Positions 19,760-28,804 of a DNA stretch of 64,000 nt are shown here, piece after piece. The stretch's first letter is position 1. Every line of letters starts with the position of its first letter. A program made the position numbers and the translations under genes. Source of the DNA: Deltaproteobacteria bacterium (lineage in GTDB: Bacteria; Desulfobacterota; Binatia; HRBIN30; CADEER01); NCBI GenBank assembly GCA_029262455.1, contig JAJCZJ010000119.1:1-64000 (forward strand), written 5' to 3'. The notes below the pieces were generated by a model. The model was not told the origin of the DNA and did not search any database. It saw nothing but the letters and a program-made list of their open reading frames with translations.

Positions 19760-19882
19760 CGGCTCAGTAGGAGCTTCGCCCTTCGACGGTGGGGTACGAT
19801 CTCCGACGCTCGCCGCCTTCCGCGGCCATCACCCTAACCAACTAACCAACCAAACATGGAGGGCGAAGCTCCTGCTGAGCCG
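19760..19882. repeat. REP-like repeat pair in inverted orientation
   Basis: A 23-base sequence (core CGGCTCAGTAGGAGCTTCGCC, at 19760-19782) recurs inverted at 19860-19882 with one mismatch, 77 bases apart. The core is the same family as the elements at 27366 and 32001 (GCGGCTCGGCAGGAGCC). The 123-base paired unit could fold into one long hairpin, like a BIME or a short non-autonomous element. It fills the gap between the sigma operon and the amidase gene. Confidence 0.65.
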
Positions 19883-19926
19883 TGGTCCCGTCATTTCGCG
19901 GCATATAGAACCCGCGATCAGACCGC

Positions 19927-21336
19927 TCAGCTCCGGTAATGCTCAGGTGCCAGCTGCCACGGGCGCGCTTCCTCGAAACGTCGTCCAAGCCGCAGAAGCA
20001 GATCCTCTCGAAATCGTGGCGCTATCAGCTGTAGGCCCGCCGGCAACCCGGCGTCCGTCATTCCGGCCGGCAGAGAGATGCCGGGATGGCCCGAGAGATT
20101 GAAAGGATACGTAAACGGAAACGCGTCGTGCGTCCGCACGGACTCTCCTTCGATTTCGAACGGGTGCGGTAAGTCGACCGAAAATGCCTCGAGCGGCAAG
20201 GTCGGGGAGGCAATGACGTCGAAACGCTCGAAGGCACTCTCCGTCCATTGACAAAGCTCGGTGCGGCGCCGATAGGCGTACGCGAGATCGTCCGCGCCGC
20301 GTTCGCGGACGCGCTCCATGCCCCGCCTCATCATCGGATCGATCTTGTCTGCGTCGCCGTCCAATGCTTCGTGCTCGCGCAGGTACACAGAAGTCACCGA
20401 AGTGATCGACCAGGCCTTACCGGCAAACGGCGGCGGCACCCGATGCAGCTCGACCTCATGCCCAAGCTCTTCGAAGACCTTTACTGCAGCCTCGACCTCG
20501 CGCGCAATGTCAGACTGCACCCGGACACCGAAGTCCGGACAGAACCCGATCCGCAACTTTCCCGTTGGTTCGTCGATCGTGCCTTCGTACGACCCGGAAT
20601 GACGAGGCACCGCCATCGGGTCGCCCTCGTGTGGCCCAAATGTCACATCCGCAATCCGCGCCGCGTCGCGAACAGTCAACGTCAGCGGACCCCAAACTGC
20701 GGTATCGTCAAACACGAGAATCGGATCGGGCCGGAATGGAACACGCCGAAACGTCGGTTTCAGTCCGACACAGCCGGTGAAACAAGCCGGAATCCGAATC
20801 GAACCACCGCCGTCCGACGCAGTCGCCAACGGCACCAATCCGGCGACCAGCGCCGCAGCCGAACCACCGCTCGAACCGCCGGGCGTTCGTTCCAGGTTCC
20901 AGGGATTGCGCGTAATGCCAAACACCTGATTCGAAGTCTGCATGTAAGCGCCGAACTCTGGAGTGTTCGACTTTCCAATCGGAATCGCGCCCGCCGCGCG
21001 CAGTCGCTCCACATTGATCGAGTCTTTCTCAACCAAATGGTCGGCGTAGAGCGGCGAGCCGTGCGTCGTCACCATTCCGCCTACGTCTTCCAAATCCTTG
21101 ACGACCAGCGGCAAGCCCCCGAGCGGCCCAAGATCCTCGCCGCCAACCAGGCGCTGCTCGGCCTGACGCGCTTGATCCAGCGCACGATCCGCGTGCAGGG
21201 TGACGACGGCATTGAGCTCTGGATTATGCTGCTCGATCCTCGCTAGGTAGGCTTCCATCACCTCAACCGGTGATAGTTCTCGCTTGGCAATCTTGGCGGC
21301 GAGATCGTGGGCGGGTGTGTACGGATTGAATGTCAT
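19927..21336 (-). CDS. Amidase signature family hydrolase
   Basis: A cytoplasmic amidase that hydrolyses carboxamides through a Ser-cisSer-Lys triad. All three positions are visible: Lys80 in LVVKD, Ser155 in TPGGSSGGSA, and Ser179 in DGGGSIRIPA, with the standard 24-residue spacing between the serines. At about 469 residues it is full length. The start at 21336 has AAGGAG 5 bases upstream; the frame runs to 21357. It is not next to gatB or gatC, so it is not the GatA subunit of the tRNA amidotransferase; a catabolic or detoxifying amidase is more likely. The substrate is unknown. Confidence 0.88.
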   Translation of the reverse strand: MTFNPYTPAHDLAAKIAKRELSPVEVMEAYLARIEQHNPELNAVVTLHADRALDQARQAEQRLVGGEDLGPLGGLPLVVKDLEDVGGMVTTHGSPLYADHLVEKDSINVERLRAAGAIPIGKSNTPEFGAYMQTSNQVFGITRNPWNLERTPGGSSGGSAAALVAGLVPLATASDGGGSIRIPACFTGCVGLKPTFRRVPFRPDPILVFDDTAVWGPLTLTVRDAARIADVTFGPHEGDPMAVPRHSGSYEGTIDEPTGKLRIGFCPDFGVRVQSDIAREVEAAVKVFEELGHEVELHRVPPPFAGKAWSITSVTSVYLREHEALDGDADKIDPMMRRGMERVRERGADDLAYAYRRRTELCQWTESAFERFDVIASPTLPLEAFSVDLPHPFEIEGESVRTHDAFPFTYPFNLSGHPGISLPAGMTDAGLPAGLQLIAPRFREDLLLRLGRRFEEARPWQLAPEHYRS

Positions 21337-21382
21337 GGCAGCTCCTTCCGGCTCCACTACTCATACACAGCGAAAGCCCAGA

Positions 21383-21473
21383 AGCGCTAGCGCCCGCGGA
21401 AACGGAGCGCTAGCTCGCAACGAAACGGAGCGCCAGCGCCCGCGGAAACGAAGCGCCAGCTCGCGACGAGTTC
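21383..21473. repeat. Two-copy direct repeat, 46-base period
   Basis: Two adjacent units beginning AGCGCTAGCGCCCGCGGAAA and AGCGCCAGCGCCCGCGGAAA are about 90% identical over some 41 bases. Each contains a shorter internal repeat of the GAAGCGC(T/C)AGC type. The array is upstream of the amidase and downstream of the CLC gene, in a 280-base non-coding gap. Confidence 0.7.
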
Positions 21474-21616
21474 AGGACGGCGAGGCGCCGAGCCGTATCT
21501 GGAGCGAGGCGTGTCGCAGCCGCCACGTGGCGGAATTGTACGGCGGCTCGGCGGCGCCCTCCGGTACCCGGCCGCTCCCGCCTCCTTCAACCAGAGTGAC
21601 CCTCTACTCGGGTTTA

Positions 21617-23710
21617 CTACGCCTGGACCGTGACGATGAGCCGGTGCTCCGCCTCGAGCGGCATGTCTAGATCTGGCGGGAACTGCAGCTCCCCCTCGGC
21701 AAGCTCGACGCCGAGCACAATGATCCCGTAGACCCGGCGAAAGTCAGCCTCTCGCAGCGACTTGCCGAGCGCGTCGGGCGGAACCATGCGGCGCTGGATC
21801 ATCTCACTACGTCGCGCACCAACCGTCATTGCAATCTCCGAGATCTGTCCTTCGCCTTCGATCTCGTGCAAGCCCGCATGCTCCTCCAATACGGCGCGAT
21901 GAATCTCCTCGGTGCGCTCGCGCAACGCGTCGAATACGGCGCGGCGAGACAACATTCCGAGCCAACGTTTCGAGCCTTCACGCGCAACAACTGGCAAGAC
22001 GTCGTGACGGGTCGCCCGAAATCGATTCAACACTTCGTACACATCGTCTCGCGGCGCAACTGTGACGACGTCGGAGGTCATAATGTCGGCGGCAATGACC
22101 GCAGCAAGGAACGTCGGATCAGATTCGCCCATCACCTTTTCAATATCCGGCAGCGAGACCACTCCCACGAGATCTCCGTTATCGACAACGGCAAACACCG
22201 GGCGGGTCGCCGGTTTCACCATCTGAACCATCGCGCCGAGGGATGCGCCCGGTGCAACTGAGAGAGTATCTCGGTCCATCAGGTCTCCGACCCGCCAGGA
22301 CTCCAGGATGTGAATCAGTCCATCGGCCGCGTGTGCGGGAGAATCGGCTGATGTTCTGAGCTGCTCACGGTTGAGCCCATAGCCGCGGCCGATGAGGTAG
22401 GCACTCATACAGACCACCATCGAAGGAACGATCAACCCGTAGCTCCCGGTCATCTCCGTAACCATGACCATGGCCGCAAGCGGAGTCCTCATCCCTGCGG
22501 CGAGCACGCCGCCCATGCCCACCGGGATCAGAGCCTGTCGCAGAGACTCGTCGAACTCGAACACTCCGACGGCATTGAGCGCTGCGCCCAACATCGCGCC
22601 GACCGCGCCGCCGACGAAAACGCTCGGGCCCAGGACGCCGCCGGAAGCGCCGCTTCCGACCGTCAAGGATGTCGCGAAGCACTTCGCCACGGCGACCGCG
22701 GCGAAGAACGCCGGCAGCCTCCAAACGCCCAAGAATCCACCGTCGCTGCCATCGAAGCCGCCGTGGACTGCGGCGCGGGTCACTTCGTACTGTCCATCCA
22801 TTACCTGCGGTAGCAAGCAGGCGATCATTCCAGTCGCCAAACCGCCCAGAGCCGGGCGGAACCACAGCGGTACATGCGTGGCGCGGCGGAAAGTTCGCTC
22901 GACGACGTGAAGCGATTTCGAAAACAAAATCGCAAACACACCGCACAGGGGGCCCAGGACGGCATACGGCAACAACTCGATCGGATGCGAAAACCCCAGC
23001 TTCTGAACATCCCCCAGAATGCGGCTCGACTGGTCCGGGTTATAGACGAAAATGAATGTCGAGTATCCGATCACCGATGCAAAGAACGCCGGGACCATCG
23101 CATCTGACTCAAACTCCGGCTCGCGATATGGGATGCTGGTTGCGAAAAGGGCACCGCCCAGAGGACATCCGAAGATGGCCCCGACGCCCGCCGCACAGCC
23201 CGCAATCAACAACACCCGCGTCTCACGTGCCGTCAAGCCGAAGTAGCGAGCCGTCGTCGACCCGAGAGACGCCCCGAGGGCGGCGATCGGACCTTCCGGG
23301 CCCGCTGACCCACCACAGGAAATCACGCCGACCGCCGCTGCGGCCTTCACCAGAGGACCTCTCAAAGGAAACACACCGAGGCCGTGGTGAAACGCTCGGG
23401 TCAGAAGATCCGTGCCGTGGCCGGTCGAGAGCCCAAACACCAACTGGACAATCACACCAGACATGAGCCCCCCGAGAGCCGGGAGCAATAGGAGCCGCCA
23501 ATCGAAAACGAGCACACCGGCCCCGGCGACATCGACGCGCGATCCGACGAACCGATGGATCAACAGATCGCTACCGGTGTGAATCCCCCACTCCAAGGCA
23601 ACAGCGGCTAGTCCACCGAGCACGCCAACGACTGAGCCGAGAATCAACAATCGGCTCCATCGCGCGCCCGCCGTCGACGAACCCCTCGTCTGCACAGCTG
23701 CCGACTCCAT
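21617..23710 (-). CDS. CLC-family chloride channel/antiporter with CBS and TrkA-C domains, 697 aa
   Basis: A polytopic CLC protein moving chloride or another anion. The selectivity motifs are present: GSAGPEGP near residues 124-131, which supplies the gating Glu, and GSGASGGVLGPSVF in the second half. After the membrane part come a CBS domain pair (about 475-600) beginning VGDLMDRDTLSVAPG and IMTSDVVTVAPRD. A TrkA-C-like domain follows, containing GKSLREADFRRVYGIIVLGV. The stretch after the second half-helix reads FATSIPYRE where proton-coupled members have a Glu (FAIE or FIIEE), so proton coupling is doubtful. CBS pairs usually bind adenine nucleotides and TrkA-C usually binds a small ligand, so regulation by ligands is likely. 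Confidence 0.88.
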   Translation of the reverse strand: MESAAVQTRGSSTAGARWSRLLILGSVVGVLGGLAAVALEWGIHTGSDLLIHRFVGSRVDVAGAGVLVFDWRLLLLPALGGLMSGVIVQLVFGLSTGHGTDLLTRAFHHGLGVFPLRGPLVKAAAAVGVISCGGSAGPEGPIAALGASLGSTTARYFGLTARETRVLLIAGCAAGVGAIFGCPLGGALFATSIPYREPEFESDAMVPAFFASVIGYSTFIFVYNPDQSSRILGDVQKLGFSHPIELLPYAVLGPLCGVFAILFSKSLHVVERTFRRATHVPLWFRPALGGLATGMIACLLPQVMDGQYEVTRAAVHGGFDGSDGGFLGVWRLPAFFAAVAVAKCFATSLTVGSGASGGVLGPSVFVGGAVGAMLGAALNAVGVFEFDESLRQALIPVGMGGVLAAGMRTPLAAMVMVTEMTGSYGLIVPSMVVCMSAYLIGRGYGLNREQLRTSADSPAHAADGLIHILESWRVGDLMDRDTLSVAPGASLGAMVQMVKPATRPVFAVVDNGDLVGVVSLPDIEKVMGESDPTFLAAVIAADIMTSDVVTVAPRDDVYEVLNRFRATRHDVLPVVAREGSKRWLGMLSRRAVFDALRERTEEIHRAVLEEHAGLHEIEGEGQISEIAMTVGARRSEMIQRRMVPPDALGKSLREADFRRVYGIIVLGVELAEGELQFPPDLDMPLEAEHRLIVTVQA

Positions 23711-23810
23711 ACTCTAGAATCTCAGTTCCAAATCAGCTTCATCATTTCGTCTACAATCCATCGAGCTTCGATCGGCCATTAGCAAGGGGACTCACGAATC
23801 GACGCCCAAC

Positions 23811-25229
23811 TTGGAACCGCTTGACGCAAGTCCTAGAACCAGATGTTCTCGCGCCGTGTCCAACGAGTCGCCAGCCGCCCCGCACGACGACCGTCACCCG
23901 CGCGACTTTCTAGCTCGCGAGTTGTCGTTCGGAGATGCCACCATGCTGGTCGTTTCCTCCGTCATCGGGGTCGGCATCTTTCTGACCCCCGGAGCAGTAG
24001 CCGACCTACTACCCCATCCGGGGATATTCCTGGCTGCGTGGCTGGTCGGCGGCGCCCTCTCACTAGCGGGAGCTCTCGCCAATGCAGAGCTCGGCGCCAT
24101 GTATCCCCATGCCGGTGGTGACTACGTCTACCTGCGCGAAGCCTACCACCCGCTCGCCGGCTTTGCCGTCGGTTGGCTATCCTTCTTCGTCATCTACGCC
24201 GGCACGGTCGCGACACTAGCCATCGGCGTCGGCGAAGGATTGGAACTGTTCATCGCGATCGGCGAAAGCGGCAAGATCGCAATCGCAATCGCTACGATCC
24301 TAGGAGCTTCCTGGATCAACTACCTCGGCGTGCGCTCCGGGGCGCGCGTCAACAACGCCACGGCCTACATCAAGATCGTCGGCCTGGTCGTCGTCGTCAT
24401 CGCCGGTTTCCTCGTCGGCAACGGCGACACCGCACACTTCAGCGAATCGACGGTCGAAGCCTCCCACCTACCTCTAACATCCTTCGGTCTCGCCCTGTCG
24501 CCGGTTCTGTTCTCGTACCTCGGTTGGAACGCATCGGTGTACGTCGCCAGCGAGATCAAGGATCCGGGCCGCAACGTGCCGCTGTCGCTGTTCACCGGAC
24601 TCCTGCTTTGCACCGCGCTCTATCTCCTGGTCAACGCACTCTACATCTACGCCCTGCCGATCGACGCCATGCGCCAGGAGGTCCGCGTCGGAGAAGTAGC
24701 AGCGCGCGCCCTGTTTGGAGACGGCGGCGGCATCCTCGCGGCCGCCCTGGTCGTCGCATCTGTGCTGGGATGTTTGAATGCGACCATCCTGGTCGGCCCA
24801 CGGATCGCGTACGCCATGGCCCTCGACGGCCTCTTCTTCAAAGGCGTCGATCAAGTCCACGGCCGGAACCGAACTCCGCACATAGCGATCGTCGCGCAAG
24901 CAATCGCCGCCATTGCTCTCATCCTCCTACTCAGAACGTTTCCGAGCATTCTCGACTACACCACATTCGCGATCATCTTAGCGACGATGGCCGACGTCAC
25001 CGCGCTCTACACCCTGCGACGCAACCAACCGAACCGCAGTCGGCCCTACGCCGCTTGGGGATACCCGCTGGTTCCAGCGTTCTACCTCCTCGCCAACGGC
25101 TCCATAGCGCTCGCGATGCTCATCGGGCGACCAATAGAATGTCTCGTAGCCCTCACCGTAGGCGCCACAGCAATCCCATTCTACTTCGCCCTATCGCGCA
25201 ACGCAGCGACCCAAGACCAATCCCAATAG
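23811..25229 (+). CDS. APC-superfamily amino acid permease
   Basis: A membrane transporter with about twelve helices. The unwound first helix motif SVIGVGIFLTPG (near residue 50) is the substrate-binding signature of APC/LAT-type amino acid and polyamine permeases. The conserved GPRIAYAMALDGLFF lies near residue 330. The start is uncertain: a TTG at 23811 opens the frame and a GTG at 23856 is an alternative; the first 30 residues are polar. It is divergent from the CLC gene and not linked to amino acid enzymes, so the substrate is unknown. Confidence 0.82.
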   Translation: MEPLDASPRTRCSRAVSNESPAAPHDDRHPRDFLARELSFGDATMLVVSSVIGVGIFLTPGAVADLLPHPGIFLAAWLVGGALSLAGALANAELGAMYPHAGGDYVYLREAYHPLAGFAVGWLSFFVIYAGTVATLAIGVGEGLELFIAIGESGKIAIAIATILGASWINYLGVRSGARVNNATAYIKIVGLVVVVIAGFLVGNGDTAHFSESTVEASHLPLTSFGLALSPVLFSYLGWNASVYVASEIKDPGRNVPLSLFTGLLLCTALYLLVNALYIYALPIDAMRQEVRVGEVAARALFGDGGGILAAALVVASVLGCLNATILVGPRIAYAMALDGLFFKGVDQVHGRNRTPHIAIVAQAIAAIALILLLRTFPSILDYTTFAIILATMADVTALYTLRRNQPNRSRPYAAWGYPLVPAFYLLANGSIALAMLIGRPIECLVALTVGATAIPFYFALSRNAATQDQSQ

Positions 25230-25388
25230 AGGCTCCCCGCCCATGCCAAGGAGGAGGCCGAAGGTGGTCAAGCAATCTCCGACGAAGACAACACCAGCAT
25301 CACCCACCGACACCAGTGCCCCAACACCCACACCCCAAAGGCATCGCGACACTTTGACTAGCCAACGACCGCTCGGAATAATGGCGGC

Positions 25389-25670
25389 ATGGAATTTCGC
25401 ATCTTGTACTGCCAGCCTTGCGGCTACCACGAACGCGCCGAAGATCTCGCAAGCGAGTTGCGCGAACAACTCGACGCCAAGGTAACCGTCGAGGAAGGCG
25501 GCTTCGGGCAGTTCGACGTCTTGCTAAACGGTACCCTCGTCGCCTCAAAAGGCGGCCTCATCAAAAGGATGCTGAAGCACGGGCCACCTTCCGAGCAGCT
25601 CGTCCGCGACGCTATCAACCGAGCCCTGGCAGATCGCAAAGGCGATTTCTGTAAAATCGAACCGCGCTGA
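25389..25670 (+). CDS. Rdx (SelT/SelW/SelH)-family redox protein
   Basis: A 93-residue thioredoxin-fold protein of the Rdx group, many members of which are selenoproteins. The redox motif is CQPC at residues 8-11, so this is a cysteine version of the usual CxxU. The diagnostic EEGGFGQFDVLLNGTLVASK follows at about 36-55. Full length for the family. The role of bacterial Rdx proteins is poorly known. It starts 160 bases after the permease gene and converges with the TrpF-like gene. Confidence 0.82.
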   Translation: MEFRILYCQPCGYHERAEDLASELREQLDAKVTVEEGGFGQFDVLLNGTLVASKGGLIKRMLKHGPPSEQLVRDAINRALADRKGDFCKIEPR

Positions 25671-25693
25671 AGGAGGCCGCAAGCACCACTGTC

Positions 25694-26413
25694 CTACCGT
25701 CGCTTCGCACCCCAGTTTTTCGGTCCGCGGCGCCGCGGCGCTTCGGCCGGTTCCGATTGCGCAAATGACGCCGCCTTCGCGTTTCGAACGAACTCAGCAA
25801 CAAGCTCCATGTCGCGCAGCCCTGCGCCGTTCTCCACGCCGGTGTGGACGTCCACACCCCACGGCCCGACGGCCTCGATCGCCTTCCCCACATTGTCGGG
25901 CGTCAGCCCGCCCGCCAAGACAACCGGCACGCGGGCCTTTTCTACGATGGTTCGGCTGATCGACCAATCATGGGTCTTGCCAGTCGCACCGTGCCGGCCG
26001 GTTTCGGGGTCGAAGGTGTCGAGGATGATGGCATCCACCCTCCTTTCAACTTCGCGAGCAAGCTCGATCGACTCGGGACCTACTACATTGACTCCTCGAA
26101 TGATGCGCAGGTGCGGCAGGCCGGCACGCAACAATGGGATCTCTTGGGTCGGGAACTCCCCGTGCAGCTGCAAGGTCGACACACCGAGGTAGCGACACAG
26201 CTCGACCGCCTCGCGGGCATTGTCGATGTAGGTAATAGCGACCGACGAGATGAACGGAGGCAGCGCGGCAATGATCGCGCGCGCTCTGTCCTCGGTCAGG
26301 TCGTCGTGCAAACCGTGCGGCAGCCGTACGGTGAAGCCCAGAGCATCCGCTCCGGCCCGTTCGATGGCCAACGCTTCTTCCAGCGTCGAAACTCCTGCAA
26401 TCTGCACCCGCAT
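25694..26413 (-). CDS. TrpF-like (phosphoribosylanthranilate isomerase family) protein
   Basis: A 239-residue TIM-barrel protein of the TrpF family. LQLHGE (81-86), the general-acid Asp132 in ILDT and GGLTPDNV are kept. But the N-terminal KICG motif, whose Cys is the catalytic base in TrpF, reads QIAG here: Cys is replaced by Ala6 and Lys by Gln4. It also carries a basic C-terminal tail and has no tryptophan genes nearby. A changed substrate or a non-enzymatic role is possible. The start at 26413 follows GAAGGTGAGCG. It is divergent from the crotonase gene. Confidence 0.75.
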   Translation of the reverse strand: MRVQIAGVSTLEEALAIERAGADALGFTVRLPHGLHDDLTEDRARAIIAALPPFISSVAITYIDNAREAVELCRYLGVSTLQLHGEFPTQEIPLLRAGLPHLRIIRGVNVVGPESIELAREVERRVDAIILDTFDPETGRHGATGKTHDWSISRTIVEKARVPVVLAGGLTPDNVGKAIEAVGPWGVDVHTGVENGAGLRDMELVAEFVRNAKAASFAQSEPAEAPRRRGPKNWGAKRR

Positions 26414-26495
26414 CGCTCACCTTCAGCCCAACTGTTGCAAGATGGAGGGCAACCATGCACCAACAGTAGGAGCGAACTCAAACCCGGAGCGTAAT

Positions 26496-27320
26496 ATGTA
26501 CGAAGAGATTCTCTACGAGATTGTCGGCGCATCATGCATCATCACCCTCAACCGCCCAAAGCAGCTCAACGCTTGGACGAACCGGATGGGTGCCGAACTC
26601 AAGCATGCCATCGCGCAAGCTGAAGCCGACGTGTCCGTCGTAGCCATCATCATTACCGGTGCCGGAAGAGGATTCTGCGCCGGCGCTGATATGAAGGTTC
26701 TGCAGGGGCTGTCTAAAGGGAAGCAAGAGAATCAGATCCCAGACGACCTCGATGCGTCTCCGGGCGACGCCGACATGGACGAGTCTTTTCGCGGCACCTA
26801 CACGTACCTGATGTCGGTGCGTAAGCCCGTGATTGCAGCGATCAACGGTGCCGTGGCCGGCATGGCTGTGCCGATCGCGGCATGCTGCGATTTGCGCTTC
26901 GCGTCCGATCGCGCATCGTTCCTGACGGCTTTCCCGCAACGCGGGCTGATCGCAGAGTGGGGGAGCAGTTGGCTGCTGCCGAGACTTGTCGGCCCTGCCC
27001 ACGCTCTCGATCTGCTGCTCTCGGGTCGCAAGATCAGCGCCGAAGAAGCTCTGCGGATGGGACTGGTCAATCGAGTCATCCAGCATGACGAGTTGCTGGC
27101 ACACGCGCGCGACTATGTCGCGCAACTCGCGACCAATTGCTCGCCCACGTCGATGGCCATCATCAAACGCCAAGTTTATCAGAACCTGATGGATTCGCTT
27201 GGCAAGGCGGAGAAGGAAGCCTTCGGCCTCATGCTCGAGACCTTCCAGCGCCCGGATTTTCGCGAAGGGGTGCAGGCCTTCATGGAGAAGAGACCGCCGA
27301 AGTTTGAGCCGGTGCACTAA
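26496..27320 (+). CDS. Crotonase (enoyl-CoA hydratase/isomerase) family protein
   Basis: A 274-residue acyl-CoA enzyme. The CoA-binding and oxyanion-hole segments are ITGAGRGFCAGADMK (54-67) and INGAVAGMAVPIAACCD (116-132). The two glutamates of true hydratases are missing: the first is Pro126 and the usual PE before the glycine loop is replaced (AFPQRGLIAEWG). The AEWGSSWLLPRLVG variant is common in a separate crotonase clade, possibly isomerases or other acyl-CoA enzymes. The start at 26496 has GGAG 7 bases upstream; the open frame upstream of it is not coding. Confidence 0.85.
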   Translation: MYEEILYEIVGASCIITLNRPKQLNAWTNRMGAELKHAIAQAEADVSVVAIIITGAGRGFCAGADMKVLQGLSKGKQENQIPDDLDASPGDADMDESFRGTYTYLMSVRKPVIAAINGAVAGMAVPIAACCDLRFASDRASFLTAFPQRGLIAEWGSSWLLPRLVGPAHALDLLLSGRKISAEEALRMGLVNRVIQHDELLAHARDYVAQLATNCSPTSMAIIKRQVYQNLMDSLGKAEKEAFGLMLETFQRPDFREGVQAFMEKRPPKFEPVH

Positions 27321-27365
27321 GATCGAAGGGCTGAGGCTCGGTCCGAGCCGTCGTCTTGTGATGCT

Positions 27366-27394
27366 GCGCGGCTCGGCAGGAGCCTCGCCCTCCA
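27366..27394 (+). repeat. REP-like element
   Basis: A single copy of the GCGCGGCTCGGCAGGAGCC family, able to form a small GGCTC-GGCAG-GAGCC hairpin. It lies between the converging crotonase and DUF1214-like genes. It shares about 40 bases with the copy at 32001, including the flanking GTGATG and CCTCCATG. Confidence 0.65.
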
Positions 27395-27415
27395 TGCTTC
27401 GCGGGGGACTTGGGT

Positions 27416-28804
27416 CTAGAAAACGCGGAAGCGCTTCTGTACGTGTCGGCGGCGGAGCTGGATCTGCTCGCGACGCTCCGCTTCATCGACCGAGCGGGTT
27501 TCCGGAGGTAGGTGGCTGCGAATGTCGGCGAACGGCACCTTCTTCGCGGTGATGGTCGGCCACTCCTCTTCGTTGGGCTGTTCGCTGTAGGCCCAACGCG
27601 GCGTCAGGAATCCCTCGCGATGTCCGGCGGTGTCGAGCCAGTTCGGTACTCCCGGGTCGCGATGTGCCACGACCAGGCGAATCACCCCGTCGGGATCGGT
27701 TTCACTCTGGCAGCCGTTCAAACTGCCCATGCGGCTGCCGTACTCCATCGACTCACCCCACAAGGTGCCTAGCTGAAAACCGACGTACTGTGGCTCGCGC
27801 CGGACGTGATTCTCGACGATCAGGGCTTCGTCTTCCTCGAGTTCGAAAACGCCACCGGCATAGAGATTCGTACTCATCCCGCCACCGGTTGCGCCAGACG
27901 CGGCGTTGATCTTGTTGAAAGCGTTGCGTGAAAATTCAATGCCAGGGATCCCGCCCTCGCGATGTCCGTACGTCCCCATCAAGACCGTCCAGAAGGCGTT
28001 CCAAAAATGCATCTGTCCACGAACCAGTTCGCCGCAACGGCGTACTTCCGCCGCGGCGCGCGCCGCTGTATACGGCGGCGGTGCCGACCCCTCCGCCCCA
28101 ATCTGATTCACTTCCAGATGGACCGCATCCTCGCGTTCCCAATCGTAGAACAGCTGCCGCCCGCTGACGTGATTGGCATAACGTTCAGGCCCCATGCTCG
28201 GGTCGGTCGGGTGGGGCCGACTGACGACCTTCAAAGTCGAAATGAAGTTGCCGCTGTATCCGCCAGGTTTCTCCGGCGCGAGCAAGATTTCGAACACTCC
28301 GTCAGCCCCAACCTCGATCTCGCTCGAGTCGAGCCTTCCAGTCTGCGTCTTCAAACCCGGCGTCAGCTCGCGCAGATCCCCGCTGTCGCCGGCCAATACG
28401 CCCGAACTCGTCTCAAAAATTACGTAGTGTGGGGCCTTGCGGCCAGCCGGCGCCGGCGCTTCGCCGCGCCAAACTCGATGGTCGGCTACCTGGCCGCGAA
28501 CAAGATACTGCTCGCGCCCGTCGATGGGTGCAAAAAAATAGATCGCGTCGGCGTTGTCGATCGTCGCGCGGTTGATGATCGAGAGCGCGTTGCGGAACGC
28601 CGGCCGACCCGGATCCTCGTGGAAGGCGCGCTCGACGGCGCTGTGAACGAACCCCATGAGATAGCGGTATCCTTCCGCCAAATTACGGTCCGTCGCAGGC
28701 GGCGGCATGAGTTCCGCTTGGTCGATCGCATCACGCGCACTCTGCAGGCTGGCGATCATCTCATCGAATGCCGCACGCAGGTCTTGCTTTGGATCGCTGG
28801 GCAT
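27416..28804 (-). CDS. Uncharacterised DUF1214-like protein, 462 aa
   Basis: The third gene of an SDR/sulfotransferase operon. The conserved C-terminal motif VVAHRDPGVPNWLDTAGH (about 380-400) is shared with proteins annotated as DUF1214. The N-terminal half has FRNALSIINRATIDNADAIYFF. No signal peptide or membrane segment is visible. The start at 28804 has AGGAGG 7 bases upstream, and its ATG overlaps the stop of the sulfotransferase gene (TGATG), which suggests coupling. Function unknown; the context suggests modification or breakdown of a lipid or steroid-like substrate. Confidence 0.65.
   Translation of the reverse strand: MPSDPKQDLRAAFDEMIASLQSARDAIDQAELMPPPATDRNLAEGYRYLMGFVHSAVERAFHEDPGRPAFRNALSIINRATIDNADAIYFFAPIDGREQYLVRGQVADHRVWRGEAPAPAGRKAPHYVIFETSSGVLAGDSGDLRELTPGLKTQTGRLDSSEIEVGADGVFEILLAPEKPGGYSGNFISTLKVVSRPHPTDPSMGPERYANHVSGRQLFYDWEREDAVHLEVNQIGAEGSAPPPYTAARAAAEVRRCGELVRGQMHFWNAFWTVLMGTYGHREGGIPGIEFSRNAFNKINAASGATGGGMSTNLYAGGVFELEEDEALIVENHVRREPQYVGFQLGTLWGESMEYGSRMGSLNGCQSETDPDGVIRLVVAHRDPGVPNWLDTAGHREGFLTPRWAYSEQPNEEEWPTITAKKVPFADIRSHLPPETRSVDEAERREQIQLRRRHVQKRFRVF

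Noticed and set aside
25243-25485. Possible 80-residue gene between the permease and Rdx genes
   Set aside because: Lys/Pro/Thr-rich with no family features, and it overlaps the recognisable Rdx protein in another frame.
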